The translations under genes were made by a program, and so were the position numbers. 46,457 bases of DNA from Candidatus Roizmanbacteria bacterium RIFCSPHIGHO2_12_FULL_38_13 (GTDB taxonomy: Bacteria > Patescibacteriota > Microgenomatia > UBA1406 > GWC2-37-13), in assembly GCA_001789555.1 (NCBI GenBank), contig MFZZ01000009.1, positions 1,093-47,549 on the forward strand, in the 5' to 3' direction. The notes beneath the pieces were generated by a model. That model saw nothing but the letters and a program-made list of their open reading frames with translations. It was not told the origin of the DNA and did not search any database. Positions 27,053-35,558 of the stretch are shown piece by piece (position 1 is the first letter of the stretch; each line of letters begins with the position of its first letter).

Positions 27053-27104
27053 GGGGTGTGTGTGGAATCAAAAGATTTTACTATACACCCCGATTATTTT
27101 TTTT
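27053..27104 (+). terminator. Intrinsic terminator of RRM gene
   Basis: GGGGTGT (27053-27059) ... ACACCCC (27085-27091) then TTATTTTTTTT. Confidence 0.75.
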
Positions 27105-28171
27105 GTCATATCTTCAAACGAAAACATTTTCGTTATATCGGGGTAATGAAATGCTTGCGGGTTTTTCAGAAATGTCATCAGTTTTTCGGTAATATCATCT
27201 ACATTTTTTGGGTCAAAGGTCAAATAACTATCTCCTAAAAGCTCATGAAACACAGGTAAGTCCGAGGCGATGATCGGAGTATCGAAATATGCAGCTTCAA
27301 CAAGCGGAAGTCCGAAGCCTTCGGAAAGACTCGGATTAACGAGCGCCATCGCCTTTTTATAAAAAAATACCAGGTCTTTCATATTTCCGGTGTGGTAAAA
27401 ATGGATGCTTTCAATTCCGCTTTGCTCGACGTCGGATTGCATTTTGTCGGCAAAATAATTATCGGGTCCGACTAAAATGAGATCGATGTTGTTTTGATCA
27501 AGTTTTATGAATGCTTCAATCAGTTTATCAACATTTTTGTGCGGGTAAAAATTGCCGACATATAGAAAAAAAGGTTTCTTAAACTTGTGCCGAAGTTCCA
27601 GATTTTCAGAAGACTGCATGAGCCGATAACTCACTCCCTCGTAAATCGGCAGTAATTTTTTTTCATACTTTTTCCCAAAGATTGTTATTATCTGATCTTT
27701 TACCCACTGGGTTGGAGTGATGATCGTCATGGCATTTTTTACTTGTGAACCAAGGACATAGCGAAACGCCGCGTGTTTGAGTTCGTATGCCAGCCATGGC
27801 ATGGTCGAGGCACGTCCGGTTTTGTGAACGAGCGGAGTAATGTCGTGAATGGTCGCGACAAATGGCCGACGATAAAGAACCGGGTAACTGAAGTAAGTAA
27901 AATGCATGAGGTCCAAATGATCATTCATTAGGCTGTTATAAAACACCGTCTGCTCGGAAAAAGTATGCCATTTGGAGGTGACGATACGTTTGGTAAACAG
28001 CTTGTTACTGATCTCTACTTGGCTGGCATCCTGCTCCATCACATAAACATAGAACAACATTTCATCGGGTGCGAGTTTTTGCAGATAATAAAGAAAGTTA
28101 TTGAGATAAACTCCGACACCTGTTTGGAAATATAGCCGCGCATCAATACCGATTTTTTTCATAGTTGTCAA
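27068..28171 (-). CDS. Family 1 glycosyltransferase
   Basis: FFLYVGNFYPHKNVDKLIEAF; NPSLSEGFGLPLVEAAYFDTPIIASDLPVFHELLGD. Confidence 0.92.
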   Translation of the reverse strand: MTTMKKIGIDARLYFQTGVGVYLNNFLYYLQKLAPDEMLFYVYVMEQDASQVEISNKLFTKRIVTSKWHTFSEQTVFYNSLMNDHLDLMHFTYFSYPVLYRRPFVATIHDITPLVHKTGRASTMPWLAYELKHAAFRYVLGSQVKNAMTIITPTQWVKDQIITIFGKKYEKKLLPIYEGVSYRLMQSSENLELRHKFKKPFFLYVGNFYPHKNVDKLIEAFIKLDQNNIDLILVGPDNYFADKMQSDVEQSGIESIHFYHTGNMKDLVFFYKKAMALVNPSLSEGFGLPLVEAAYFDTPIIASDLPVFHELLGDSYLTFDPKNVDDITEKLMTFLKNPQAFHYPDITKMFSFEDMTKKIIGVYSKIF

Positions 28172-28173
28172 TC

Positions 28174-28233
28174 GTCATTCCCGCGCAGGCGGGAATCTAA
28201 TAACTGGATCCCGGATCGAAAGTCCGGGATGAC
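28174..28233. repeat. Head-to-head pair of palindromic repeats
   Basis: GTCATTCCCGCGCAGGCGGGAATCTAATAACTGGATCCCGGATCGAAAGTCCGGGATGAC. Confidence 0.85.
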
Positions 28234-28236
28234 GGG

Positions 28237-29133
28237 TTAGGAAATTTGTGATTTGAGTTTAATCAAATTATAAATTAACTGATTCGTAATCCATGCGTGT
28301 TTTGGCGCATAATGTTTTTTGTAAAATATTTTCATGGCATCGTAGAAGTACCTTTTCGTCATTTCATGAGTTTTCTTATCCTGTGTTCCCAGTCCACTTT
28401 GGTACTTGAGATGCAAAACCGAGTATTTTGGATAATAAACAATTTTATAACCCTTTTCCTTTAATCTGAATGAAAGATCGAGATCCTCACCGTACATAAA
28501 AAAATCTTCGTCAAAACCCGAGACTTCTTCAAAAAGTTTCTTCTTGACCAAATAAAATGCTCCGCTTGGCGAATCGATCTCATGAGTTTTTGTCAGGTCA
28601 TGATATGTCAGGTGATAACCTCCGAAAATCTCGTTTATGGCAGGGATCGATTTTGTCAGCGCCTCGAGTTTGCTGTAGTAACAAAAAGAATTCCAGATAG
28701 TTGGAAAACCGCGGTGTGAAGCAGGATCGATGCTTTTATTTTCGAGGATGACCTTCACGGTCAGCGCCGCTATGCTACCGTCAGAGTCAAGATGATCCAA
28801 AAGCTCCTGCCAGTTTATAGAGTCTATGATCACGTCGGAGTTTAGAAACAGCAAATTCTCCCCTTTTGCGAGACGTGCCGCCTGATTATTGCCTCGGGTA
28901 AAACCCGAATTTTTGGAATTAAAAATTATTTGAACATTTATATGACTTGTGTTTACAGTTTTTTTAAAATCAGCAAGTATGTCTTGTGAACCGTCTGAAG
29001 AGGCATTGTCGACAACGATGATTTCGCTTTCAAGTGATGGAGTTTTTTTAAGAGTTTTGAAAGCCGATTGTAAACAGCTTTTGGTGATGTCACGCGTATT
29101 ATACGAAAGAACGATGATCGAGAGTTTGGGCAT
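28237..29133 (-). CDS. Family 2 glycosyltransferase (rhamnosyltransferase-like)
   Basis: SIIVLSYNTRDITKSCLQS; NSKNSGFTRGNNQAARLAKGENLLFLNSDV; FFMYGEDLDLSFRLKEKGYKI. Confidence 0.93.
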   Translation of the reverse strand: MPKLSIIVLSYNTRDITKSCLQSAFKTLKKTPSLESEIIVVDNASSDGSQDILADFKKTVNTSHINVQIIFNSKNSGFTRGNNQAARLAKGENLLFLNSDVIIDSINWQELLDHLDSDGSIAALTVKVILENKSIDPASHRGFPTIWNSFCYYSKLEALTKSIPAINEIFGGYHLTYHDLTKTHEIDSPSGAFYLVKKKLFEEVSGFDEDFFMYGEDLDLSFRLKEKGYKIVYYPKYSVLHLKYQSGLGTQDKKTHEMTKRYFYDAMKIFYKKHYAPKHAWITNQLIYNLIKLKSQIS

Positions 29134-29153
29134 ACGATACTATGATAACATCT

Positions 29154-29603
29154 TTAGCGTTTCGGTGATTGCTTTTGTCTTCGTGCCTTACCGCCAGTGC
29201 CGACTTTGCGTCGCTCGCGGACACGCGGATCACGAGTAAGCAGACCTTGGGTCTTGAGAACGGGTCGATACTCTTCACCGGCTTTACAAAGGGCTCTCGA
29301 GATACCAAGGATGATGGCCTCAAGTTGGCCATTTGGTCCGCCACCAGATACTTTGATACTAATGGCAAATCTGTCGGCATTTTTTGTCAGGGTAAGCGGT
29401 TCCATATATCTTTTCTCTTCATATTGGTGAAGAAAAATTTGTTTTGCCTGTTTTCCGTTTATGACCATATCACCGGCCTTGATCTTGGTACCTTTTAAGG
29501 TAATACTGCCCTTGGTAGCAAGATACAGTCTGACTCGAGCAACAGATTCTTTGCGCCTTCCGACTGCTTCATAATATTTGACGTCTTTAGATTTCTTTGG
29601 CAT
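29154..29603 (-). CDS. rpsI: 30S ribosomal protein S9
   Basis: YYEAVGRRKESVARVRL...DPRVRERRKVGTGGKARRQKQSPKR. Confidence 0.97.
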   Translation of the reverse strand: MPKKSKDVKYYEAVGRRKESVARVRLYLATKGSITLKGTKIKAGDMVINGKQAKQIFLHQYEEKRYMEPLTLTKNADRFAISIKVSGGGPNGQLEAIILGISRALCKAGEEYRPVLKTQGLLTRDPRVRERRKVGTGGKARRQKQSPKR

Positions 29604-29605
29604 AT

Positions 29606-30037
29606 TTATTTTTGGAACTTATTGACATAAGTGTGCTCCGACGCTTCAAAAATATATAATCTTGCAAGTCGCGGATCGCGAAACTTGTTTTTCGGCAACA
29701 TACCGGTAACCGCATGTCTTATGATTTCGCGGGGATTTGTACTCTGCATGCGAGAAAAGGTGGTTTTACGCTGACCACCTGGATAACCGGAATAATATGT
29801 ATATGTTTTTTCCAGTTCCTTTTTTCCCGATACTTCAATATTTTTTGCATTTATGACAACCACATAATCTCCTTGATCAAGATATGGTGCATAAGTAACC
29901 TTACTTTTGCCAATGAGATGTTTGGCTATCTGGGTCACTGCTCTTCCCAAGGTCTGATCTTTGACATCAACAAGATGCCAAGATCTTGCGATTTCTTTTT
30001 CCTTGATCGATCTGGTTGATGTTGTCTTTTGTATCAT
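29606..30037 (-). CDS. rplM: 50S ribosomal protein L13
   Basis: SWHLVDVKDQTLGRAVTQIAKHLIGK...VTGMLPKNKFR. Confidence 0.97.
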   Translation of the reverse strand: MIQKTTSTRSIKEKEIARSWHLVDVKDQTLGRAVTQIAKHLIGKSKVTYAPYLDQGDYVVVINAKNIEVSGKKELEKTYTYYSGYPGGQRKTTFSRMQSTNPREIIRHAVTGMLPKNKFRDPRLARLYIFEASEHTYVNKFQK

Positions 30038-30055
30038 ATTTTATTCAATATTCAA

Positions 30056-30565
30056 TTAAATCTTCTCTTCTTTAGTCTTTTTAGTTTTAGCTTTAGATTT
30101 TTTATTTTCAACAGCTTGTGGTTTTTCTTCCTTGTCCTTCGTAGCTTTTCCTCCAGAGGCGGATCCGCCTGTGGCGGAAGCGGATGAGGATTTTTCCCAC
30201 TCGACGACAATCGGATGTGCCCACTCTACTCTCGAGATCTGTGCCCCATCGGTCACCCTTGAGTTCAGTCTGATAACTCGTACATATCCGCCGGCGATCT
30301 TGGCAAAAGCCGGGCCAACCTGTTTAAACATGATCTCGCTTACAATCTGTTTTGGAAAAAACTGCAAAAGATAATTTTTATTGCTTTCCGTCTTTTCCCG
30401 ACTTTTTGAGATCACGCGTTCAAGATGACTTTTCAAAGCTTTAGCTCTTGCATGCGTGGTTGTAAGTTTCGCATTTTGCAAAAAATTCAACATCATTTTG
30501 CGAAACATCATCCTGTTAGCATCAACGCCCTGTCTGAATTTTGTGTTTTTTACTCTATGTCTCAT
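30056..30565 (-). CDS. rplQ: 50S ribosomal protein L17 with C-terminal extension
   Basis: MRHRVKNTKFRQGVDANRMMFRKMMLNFL; lysine-rich tail. Confidence 0.95.
   Translation of the reverse strand: MRHRVKNTKFRQGVDANRMMFRKMMLNFLQNAKLTTTHARAKALKSHLERVISKSREKTESNKNYLLQFFPKQIVSEIMFKQVGPAFAKIAGGYVRVIRLNSRVTDGAQISRVEWAHPIVVEWEKSSSASATGGSASGGKATKDKEEKPQAVENKKSKAKTKKTKEEKI
30153..30181. repeat. Palindromic coding element in L17 tail
   Basis: CCAGAGGCGGATCCGCCTGTGGCGGAAGC; encodes ASATGGSASG on minus. Confidence 0.7.
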
Positions 30566-30571
30566 AAAAAT

Positions 30572-31492
30572 TTACTGTAACTCTACTTCCATTTTCTTGA
30601 GTTCTTCTTCGATAAGATCTATAGATTTTTTACCTACGCCCTTCAAGTTACTTAGATCTTCGCGTCCACGAGTGACTAAGTCAGCGACGGTTTCGATATT
30701 TTCGCGAAGCAAAGCATTTATGACTCGTGATGGTAAGTTTAACTCATCAATGATGGTCTCATAAGCTTTTGGGTTCTTTTTCTCAAGCCGGGCCGCCTCT
30801 TCTTCCTCGGTCATCTGTTCGGTGGCGCTTTTTCCTTCAAAAATATTCTTAAAATGCTCCATCAATACTTGTGAAGTTTCTTTCATGGCCTCTTGCGGAT
30901 TCATACTGCCGTTGGTCCAAACTTCGACTATAAGTCTGTCATAGTTTGATTTTCGACCGACACGTGCCTCTTCGACTTGGAAATTTACCTTGGTGACAGG
31001 TGAAAATGAGGAATCGATTGCAATATAGCCAGTTTTTACTTCCTTTTCCTCTGAAGGTTCGTAACCATAACCGACCTCGACAATCGCTTCAAGATCAATT
31101 GCACCTTTTGCATCGGTTACCTCGGCGATATACTGATCGCCGTTTACAGTCTCGACTTCTCCGGTTATATCTTTGGCATAAACTTTTTTTACACCCTTTA
31201 CATTTAATTTAACTATGAATGGGCCTTCGGAAGTTGCTTTAAATCTGATCTGCTTTAAATTTAAGACAATATCAAGAACAGACTCTTTAACACCCGGAAT
31301 AGTTGTAAAAAAATGGGATGCCTTGGCAAACTTTACATACCCGATTGAGACGCCTGACAGCGAGGAAAGCAACGTCCTTCGAATGGCATTGCCGATGCTG
31401 TTGCCGAAACTTGTATGTAACGGCTCATAAATAAACTTGCCGTAAGTAGCCTCTTGTTTCTCGATCGTAATATTGAAAATTGGTTCTAACAT
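30572..31492 (-). CDS. rpoA: DNA-directed RNA polymerase subunit alpha
   Basis: YGKFIYEPLHTSFGNSIGNAIRRTLLSSL; CTD GREDLSNLKGVGKKSIDLIEE. Confidence 0.97.
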   Translation of the reverse strand: MLEPIFNITIEKQEATYGKFIYEPLHTSFGNSIGNAIRRTLLSSLSGVSIGYVKFAKASHFFTTIPGVKESVLDIVLNLKQIRFKATSEGPFIVKLNVKGVKKVYAKDITGEVETVNGDQYIAEVTDAKGAIDLEAIVEVGYGYEPSEEKEVKTGYIAIDSSFSPVTKVNFQVEEARVGRKSNYDRLIVEVWTNGSMNPQEAMKETSQVLMEHFKNIFEGKSATEQMTEEEEAARLEKKNPKAYETIIDELNLPSRVINALLRENIETVADLVTRGREDLSNLKGVGKKSIDLIEEELKKMEVELQ

Positions 31493-31518
31493 ATGAAAAT
31501 AAATATGTAACTTTTAAA

Positions 31519-32139
31519 TTATCGCGAATAGAATTCAACAACTAATCGCAGATTTACTTGTTTGTCAATGAGTGAACTGTCTGGTTTGCCGACCATGGTG
31601 CCGGTATCTTTTTTTAGCTCCAGCCATTCCGGCAAAATCACTTCGTTTTGCTCTCTGAATACATCAATGTAAGGAATTTTTTTTGAGTCTTCTTTAAAAA
31701 ATCCGATCTCATCTTTTGCTGAAACTCTATAAGATGCAATTGTGACCTTTTTTTTGTTGACACTGATATGTCCATGGGAAACCAGCTGTCTTGCTGCGGC
31801 ACGTGTTGGCGCAAAACCCAGACGATAGATCACATTATCGAGCCTTTTTTCCAGTAACTCCGACAAAAATACCGCCGTATTTCCGCGTTTTCTTGAGGCG
31901 ATTTTAAAATATCTTTTCAGTTGTTTTTCCGAAACATCAAAAGAGAAACGCAGTTTTTGTTTTTCACGCAGCTGTCGGCTATGCTCCGATTGTTTTCTTC
32001 GACCTTTGACTCCATGCTGTCCTGGTAAAATATTTATCTTCTTCAATAATGTAGCATGAGACTTTGAGCCCGGAGTCTTAAGTCCAAGATCGATGTTCTC
32101 ACGTCGTGACAATCTGTTTTTTGGTCCTGTATAACGCAT
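31519..32139 (-). CDS. rpsD: 30S ribosomal protein S4
   Basis: MRYTGPKNRLSRRENIDL; RLDNVIYRLGFAPTRAAARQLVSHGHI. Confidence 0.97.
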   Translation of the reverse strand: MRYTGPKNRLSRRENIDLGLKTPGSKSHATLLKKINILPGQHGVKGRRKQSEHSRQLREKQKLRFSFDVSEKQLKRYFKIASRKRGNTAVFLSELLEKRLDNVIYRLGFAPTRAAARQLVSHGHISVNKKKVTIASYRVSAKDEIGFFKEDSKKIPYIDVFREQNEVILPEWLELKKDTGTMVGKPDSSLIDKQVNLRLVVEFYSR

Positions 32140-32142
32140 TAT

Positions 32143-32170
32143 TAATTCGTAATTGATAATTTGTAATTAG
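32143..32170. repeat. Degenerate heptamer array TAATTCG TAATTGA TAATTTG TAATTAG
   Basis: Direct reading; fills rpsD-rpsK spacer. Confidence 0.75.
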
Positions 32171-32171
32171 A

Positions 32172-32555
32172 CTATACTCTCCTCACCTTTGGTGGCCTGA
32201 CACCATTATGTGGAATTGGTGTAATATCAACTATCTTTCCAACATCAACTGTCGAGCCTCTGATCGCTCTAAGCGAAGCCTCACGTCCCGGCCCGATGCC
32301 TTTGACAAATATGTCGGCTTTGCGAAATCCGTACTCTTCAGTCGCCTTTTTTAGCGCAAACTCCATAGTGACGGTACCGGCATAAGGAGTAGACTTGCGT
32401 GTCCCCGAAAATCCGTGCATTCCGCACGAGCTGACCACGATAGTCATACCCTTTTCATCGGTTATAGTAACCAAGGTATTGTTGAAGGTGGCGGTAATAA
32501 AAATTCTACCGTTTTCAACCGTTCTTATTATTTTTGCTCTTTTGATAGGTGCCAT
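32172..32555 (-). CDS. rpsK: 30S ribosomal protein S11
   Basis: FITATFNNTLVTITD; GPGREASLRAIRGSTVDVGKIVDITPIPHNGVRPPKVRRV. Confidence 0.97.
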   Translation of the reverse strand: MAPIKRAKIIRTVENGRIFITATFNNTLVTITDEKGMTIVVSSCGMHGFSGTRKSTPYAGTVTMEFALKKATEEYGFRKADIFVKGIGPGREASLRAIRGSTVDVGKIVDITPIPHNGVRPPKVRRV

Positions 32556-32576
32556 GTGTTTGTCTATAATAATGCA

Positions 32577-33065
32577 TTATTTTGCTTTAGGCGCTGGTGT
32601 TGTTGTCGCTCCTGTAGCTCCCGAAGCAGTCGGTGCAGCTTTCGGTGATGCCGCAGTTGGGGCTGCACCCGTTTGCTGCTCCATCTTAGCCCAGATTTCC
32701 TTACTCAATGCACCTACGGTCTTGCGTTTGCCACGTTTGGTGCGGGCATTTGATCTGGTGCGCTGTCCACGTACCGGTAACCCCAAACGATGCCGAAAAC
32801 CGCGATAGGTACCAATATCTTTTAATTTTTTAATATTGTCGTTTTGTTGTTCTCTCAACTCTCCCTCGATATTGTAACTCTTGTCTATAACGGCGACTAT
32901 CGACTTAATCTGATCGTCGGTCATGTTTTTGACTCTAGTGCTTTTATCTATTTTGGTTGTTTGCAGGATCTTGTTTGCCGATGGCCAACCTATACCATAG
33001 ATTGTGGTCAAGGCAAAATCAATGCGCTTATCATCCGGTAATACTATTCCAACTATTCTATGCAT
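32577..33065 (-). CDS. rpsM: 30S ribosomal protein S13 with Ala/Thr/Pro-rich tail
   Basis: IVGIVLPDDKRIDFALTTIYGIG; HRLGLPVRGQRTRSNARTKRG. Confidence 0.96.
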   Translation of the reverse strand: MHRIVGIVLPDDKRIDFALTTIYGIGWPSANKILQTTKIDKSTRVKNMTDDQIKSIVAVIDKSYNIEGELREQQNDNIKKLKDIGTYRGFRHRLGLPVRGQRTRSNARTKRGKRKTVGALSKEIWAKMEQQTGAAPTAASPKAAPTASGATGATTTPAPKAK

Positions 33066-33098
33066 AATAGAAAATTTCTAAATTCCAATTTTCAAACT

Positions 33099-33215
33099 TC
33101 ATCCCTGCTTCTGTTTGTGTTTCGGGTTTCTTTTGCATATGACATAAAGCGTGCCTTTGCGCACAACCAGTTTGCAACCTCCACACAATTTTGTAACTGA
33201 CGATCTGACATTCAT
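33099..33215 (-). CDS. rpmJ: 50S ribosomal protein L36
   Basis: Manual translation [38 protein letters not shown]; not in ORF track (short). Confidence 0.95.
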   Translation of the reverse strand: MNVRSSVTKLCGGCKLVVRKGTLYVICKRNPKHKQKQG

Positions 33216-33222
33216 AATAAAA

Positions 33223-33438
33223 TTAAGTTCGATAAATTATTCTCCCTCGATTGAGGTCATAAGCCGTTAGCTCAATTTTTACACGATCACCCGGTAAAAT
33301 CTTGATGTAATGTTTTCGCATCTTACCAGATAGATATGCAATAATTACTTTTTGATTCTCATCTAACTGTACTTTAAACAGGGTGTTTGGTAAATTTTCG
33401 ATTACCTCGCCCTCAACCACTACAACATCTTCTTTCAT
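33223..33438 (-). CDS. infA: Translation initiation factor IF-1
   Basis: [64 protein letters not shown]. Confidence 0.97.
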   Translation of the reverse strand: MKEDVVVVEGEVIENLPNTLFKVQLDENQKVIIAYLSGKMRKHYIKILPGDRVKIELTAYDLNRGRIIYRT

Positions 33439-33461
33439 AAGAGATATATTTTAGCACGAAA

Positions 33462-34217
33462 CTAGGTTAAAATAAAGGTTTTTTTGTCAGAGACGGCAAT
33501 AGTCCTCTCAAAACATGCCGCCAAACTCCGATCTGCTGCGACAATCGACCAGTGATTATCTTGTTCGTAGGCTATTTGTTCTGTGCCTATGCTATAAATA
33601 ATCTCAAGTGCAATCACCAAACCGGATCTGATTTTATATGTTTTTTCAACTTCACGATCCAAATAATTTAAGACATATGGATCTTCATGAAGTGATCTTC
33701 CTATTCCGTGACCGGTCAGATCTTTTAAAATAAAATAACCGTTTGACTCTACTTCTGTCTGGACAAACTTTGAAACAGTACCCAAATATTCATCGTTTTT
33801 GACCATGGTTATTGCTTTTTCAAGAGTTTCTTTACCTGTTTCTAAAAATTTGGTAACCCGATCGTCCACCTTTCCAACAGCGACTGTCACGGCATAATCG
33901 GTGTGAAATCCACGATAATATACTCCTATATCAAGTGTCACAATGTCTCCAATTTTTAAAGTGCGGGAAGATGGTGGCGTATGCACTGCCTGTTCATTAA
34001 CAGGCAGACAAGTTGCCCAATTGTACCCTCTTACCTTTTTGAACGATGCTTCGGCGCCATTTTTACTAATCAGTTTATCTGCTATTGCGTCGATCTCATT
34101 GGTCGTGACACCGGGTTTTATATACGTCACAACTTCGTCGGCGACTGTTTTTAATATACGTCCGCCCTCCGCCATTGTCTCTATCTCTTTATTTGTTTTC
34201 AAGAGTACCTTCATCAA
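33462..34217 (-). CDS. map: Methionine aminopeptidase type I
   Basis: VNEQAVHTPPSSRTLKIGDIVTLDIGVYYRGFHTDYA; LTGHGIGRSLHEDPYVLNY. Confidence 0.94.
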   Translation of the reverse strand: MMKVLLKTNKEIETMAEGGRILKTVADEVVTYIKPGVTTNEIDAIADKLISKNGAEASFKKVRGYNWATCLPVNEQAVHTPPSSRTLKIGDIVTLDIGVYYRGFHTDYAVTVAVGKVDDRVTKFLETGKETLEKAITMVKNDEYLGTVSKFVQTEVESNGYFILKDLTGHGIGRSLHEDPYVLNYLDREVEKTYKIRSGLVIALEIIYSIGTEQIAYEQDNHWSIVAADRSLAACFERTIAVSDKKTFILT

Positions 34218-34229
34218 AATTTATGAAAT

Positions 34230-35354
34230 TTATGAAAAATATATCTCACCATATACTTCATCGAGTTTATGATATAGATCCTCGCGTGAGAAATTATTTT
34301 TGATAAGATAATCTGCAAAGGCGATGGTCGGTCCCATGTTGGTCTGAATCAGCTCATCAACGTCGCGTTTTTCACCGCCAAGATTTGACCTCTGTTTTCT
34401 TTTTTTAATTCTTTGATAGCGTCTATCTTTGTCCGCATATAACGCTAGAATGTATATTTTTACATCTGGAAAATTTTTTTTGAGATAAAGGTATTCCTCC
34501 CAGGATCTTATACCCTCAAGGACTATGATCTTGTGTTGCTTAAATGTCTCTACGATTTTTTTATGATTTAATAATGCCATTGCCTCATAACCATATTTAT
34601 CACGAAACTCTTGCCTGACACGATGATGGACTTCCAAACTATGAGGCAGTTTATGTGAGTCAATATGGTTGTTGATGATCTCGTTGACGGAAATAACCGG
34701 CAACTTCAGTCTTTTTAAATAATTAGCAGCTTCGGTCTTGCCGCTTCCCGGCATACCGACAAGGGCGATAATAGCCTTTTCTTTATGTTCCCAGGCCTTT
34801 ATCTGATTTTCGATAACTTGTTTGCCTAAAGATTTAAGAATTTCATCGTTTACCTCTTTGATACTTTGAGTTCCATCTATGGTGACCAGTTTCCCCTCTT
34901 TTTTATAGTAGGCCAAAACCGGATTGGTAAACTTTTTAAAAAGTTCAATGCGTTTTTTAATAGCTTCGATAGTATCGTCATCACGTTTTTCATTACGATA
35001 GGCCAGTCGCCAGAGCGCCTCTTTGTCAGGTATCTTGATAAGAACAACACGATCAACATTGTTTTTAAACTTCTTTGCCTGTTCTACAGTGCGCGGGAAA
35101 CCATCCAAAATATAGCCGTTTTTATATGTAGATTTTGACAGATAGGCGTTAACAATCTCGATAACCCTGTCATCCGGGACCAGTTTTCCCGAAGTCATAA
35201 GCAGCTTGACGTTTTTACCAAGAGGAGTTGTTTCCTTGGCGATTTCTCGGAAAATGTGACCCGTTGACAGATACGGTATTTTCAGCTGTTTTGACAATAA
35301 ATTGCCTTGCGTCGATTTGCCTGCTCCTTGTATGCCGATCAGTACTAATTTCAT
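34230..35354 (-). CDS. adk: Adenylate kinase fused to a second, UPF0200-like P-loop kinase domain
   Basis: Domain 1 MKLVLIGIQGAGKSTQG...YILDGFPRT; domain 2 IALVGMPGSGKTEAANYLKRLKLPVISVNEII...VLEGIRSWEEY. Confidence 0.85.
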   Translation of the reverse strand: MKLVLIGIQGAGKSTQGNLLSKQLKIPYLSTGHIFREIAKETTPLGKNVKLLMTSGKLVPDDRVIEIVNAYLSKSTYKNGYILDGFPRTVEQAKKFKNNVDRVVLIKIPDKEALWRLAYRNEKRDDDTIEAIKKRIELFKKFTNPVLAYYKKEGKLVTIDGTQSIKEVNDEILKSLGKQVIENQIKAWEHKEKAIIALVGMPGSGKTEAANYLKRLKLPVISVNEIINNHIDSHKLPHSLEVHHRVRQEFRDKYGYEAMALLNHKKIVETFKQHKIIVLEGIRSWEEYLYLKKNFPDVKIYILALYADKDRRYQRIKKRKQRSNLGGEKRDVDELIQTNMGPTIAFADYLIKNNFSREDLYHKLDEVYGEIYFS

Positions 35355-35371
35355 ATATATTTAAGCCATTC

Positions 35372-35545
35372 TCAATCCAATTTTTTTGATTCTTTGTGTT
35401 TACGCATGATTTTGCATTTTTTGCAATACTTCTTGAGCGTCAACCCTTCGGTCGTATTCAGTTTGTTTTTTTCGGTGACATAGTTTTGCGTCTTGCAAAC
35501 TTCGCAAACGAGCCCTACCAATATTCGTGAACTTCGCTTAGCCAT
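35372..35545 (-). CDS. rpmG: 50S ribosomal protein L33
   Basis: Manual translation MAKRSSRILVGLVCEVCKTQNYVTEKNKLNTTEGLTLKKYCKKCKIMRKHKESKKLD; not in ORF track (short). Confidence 0.92.
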   Translation of the reverse strand: MAKRSSRILVGLVCEVCKTQNYVTEKNKLNTTEGLTLKKYCKKCKIMRKHKESKKLD

Positions 35546-35558
35546 ATTTTCTTAACTT

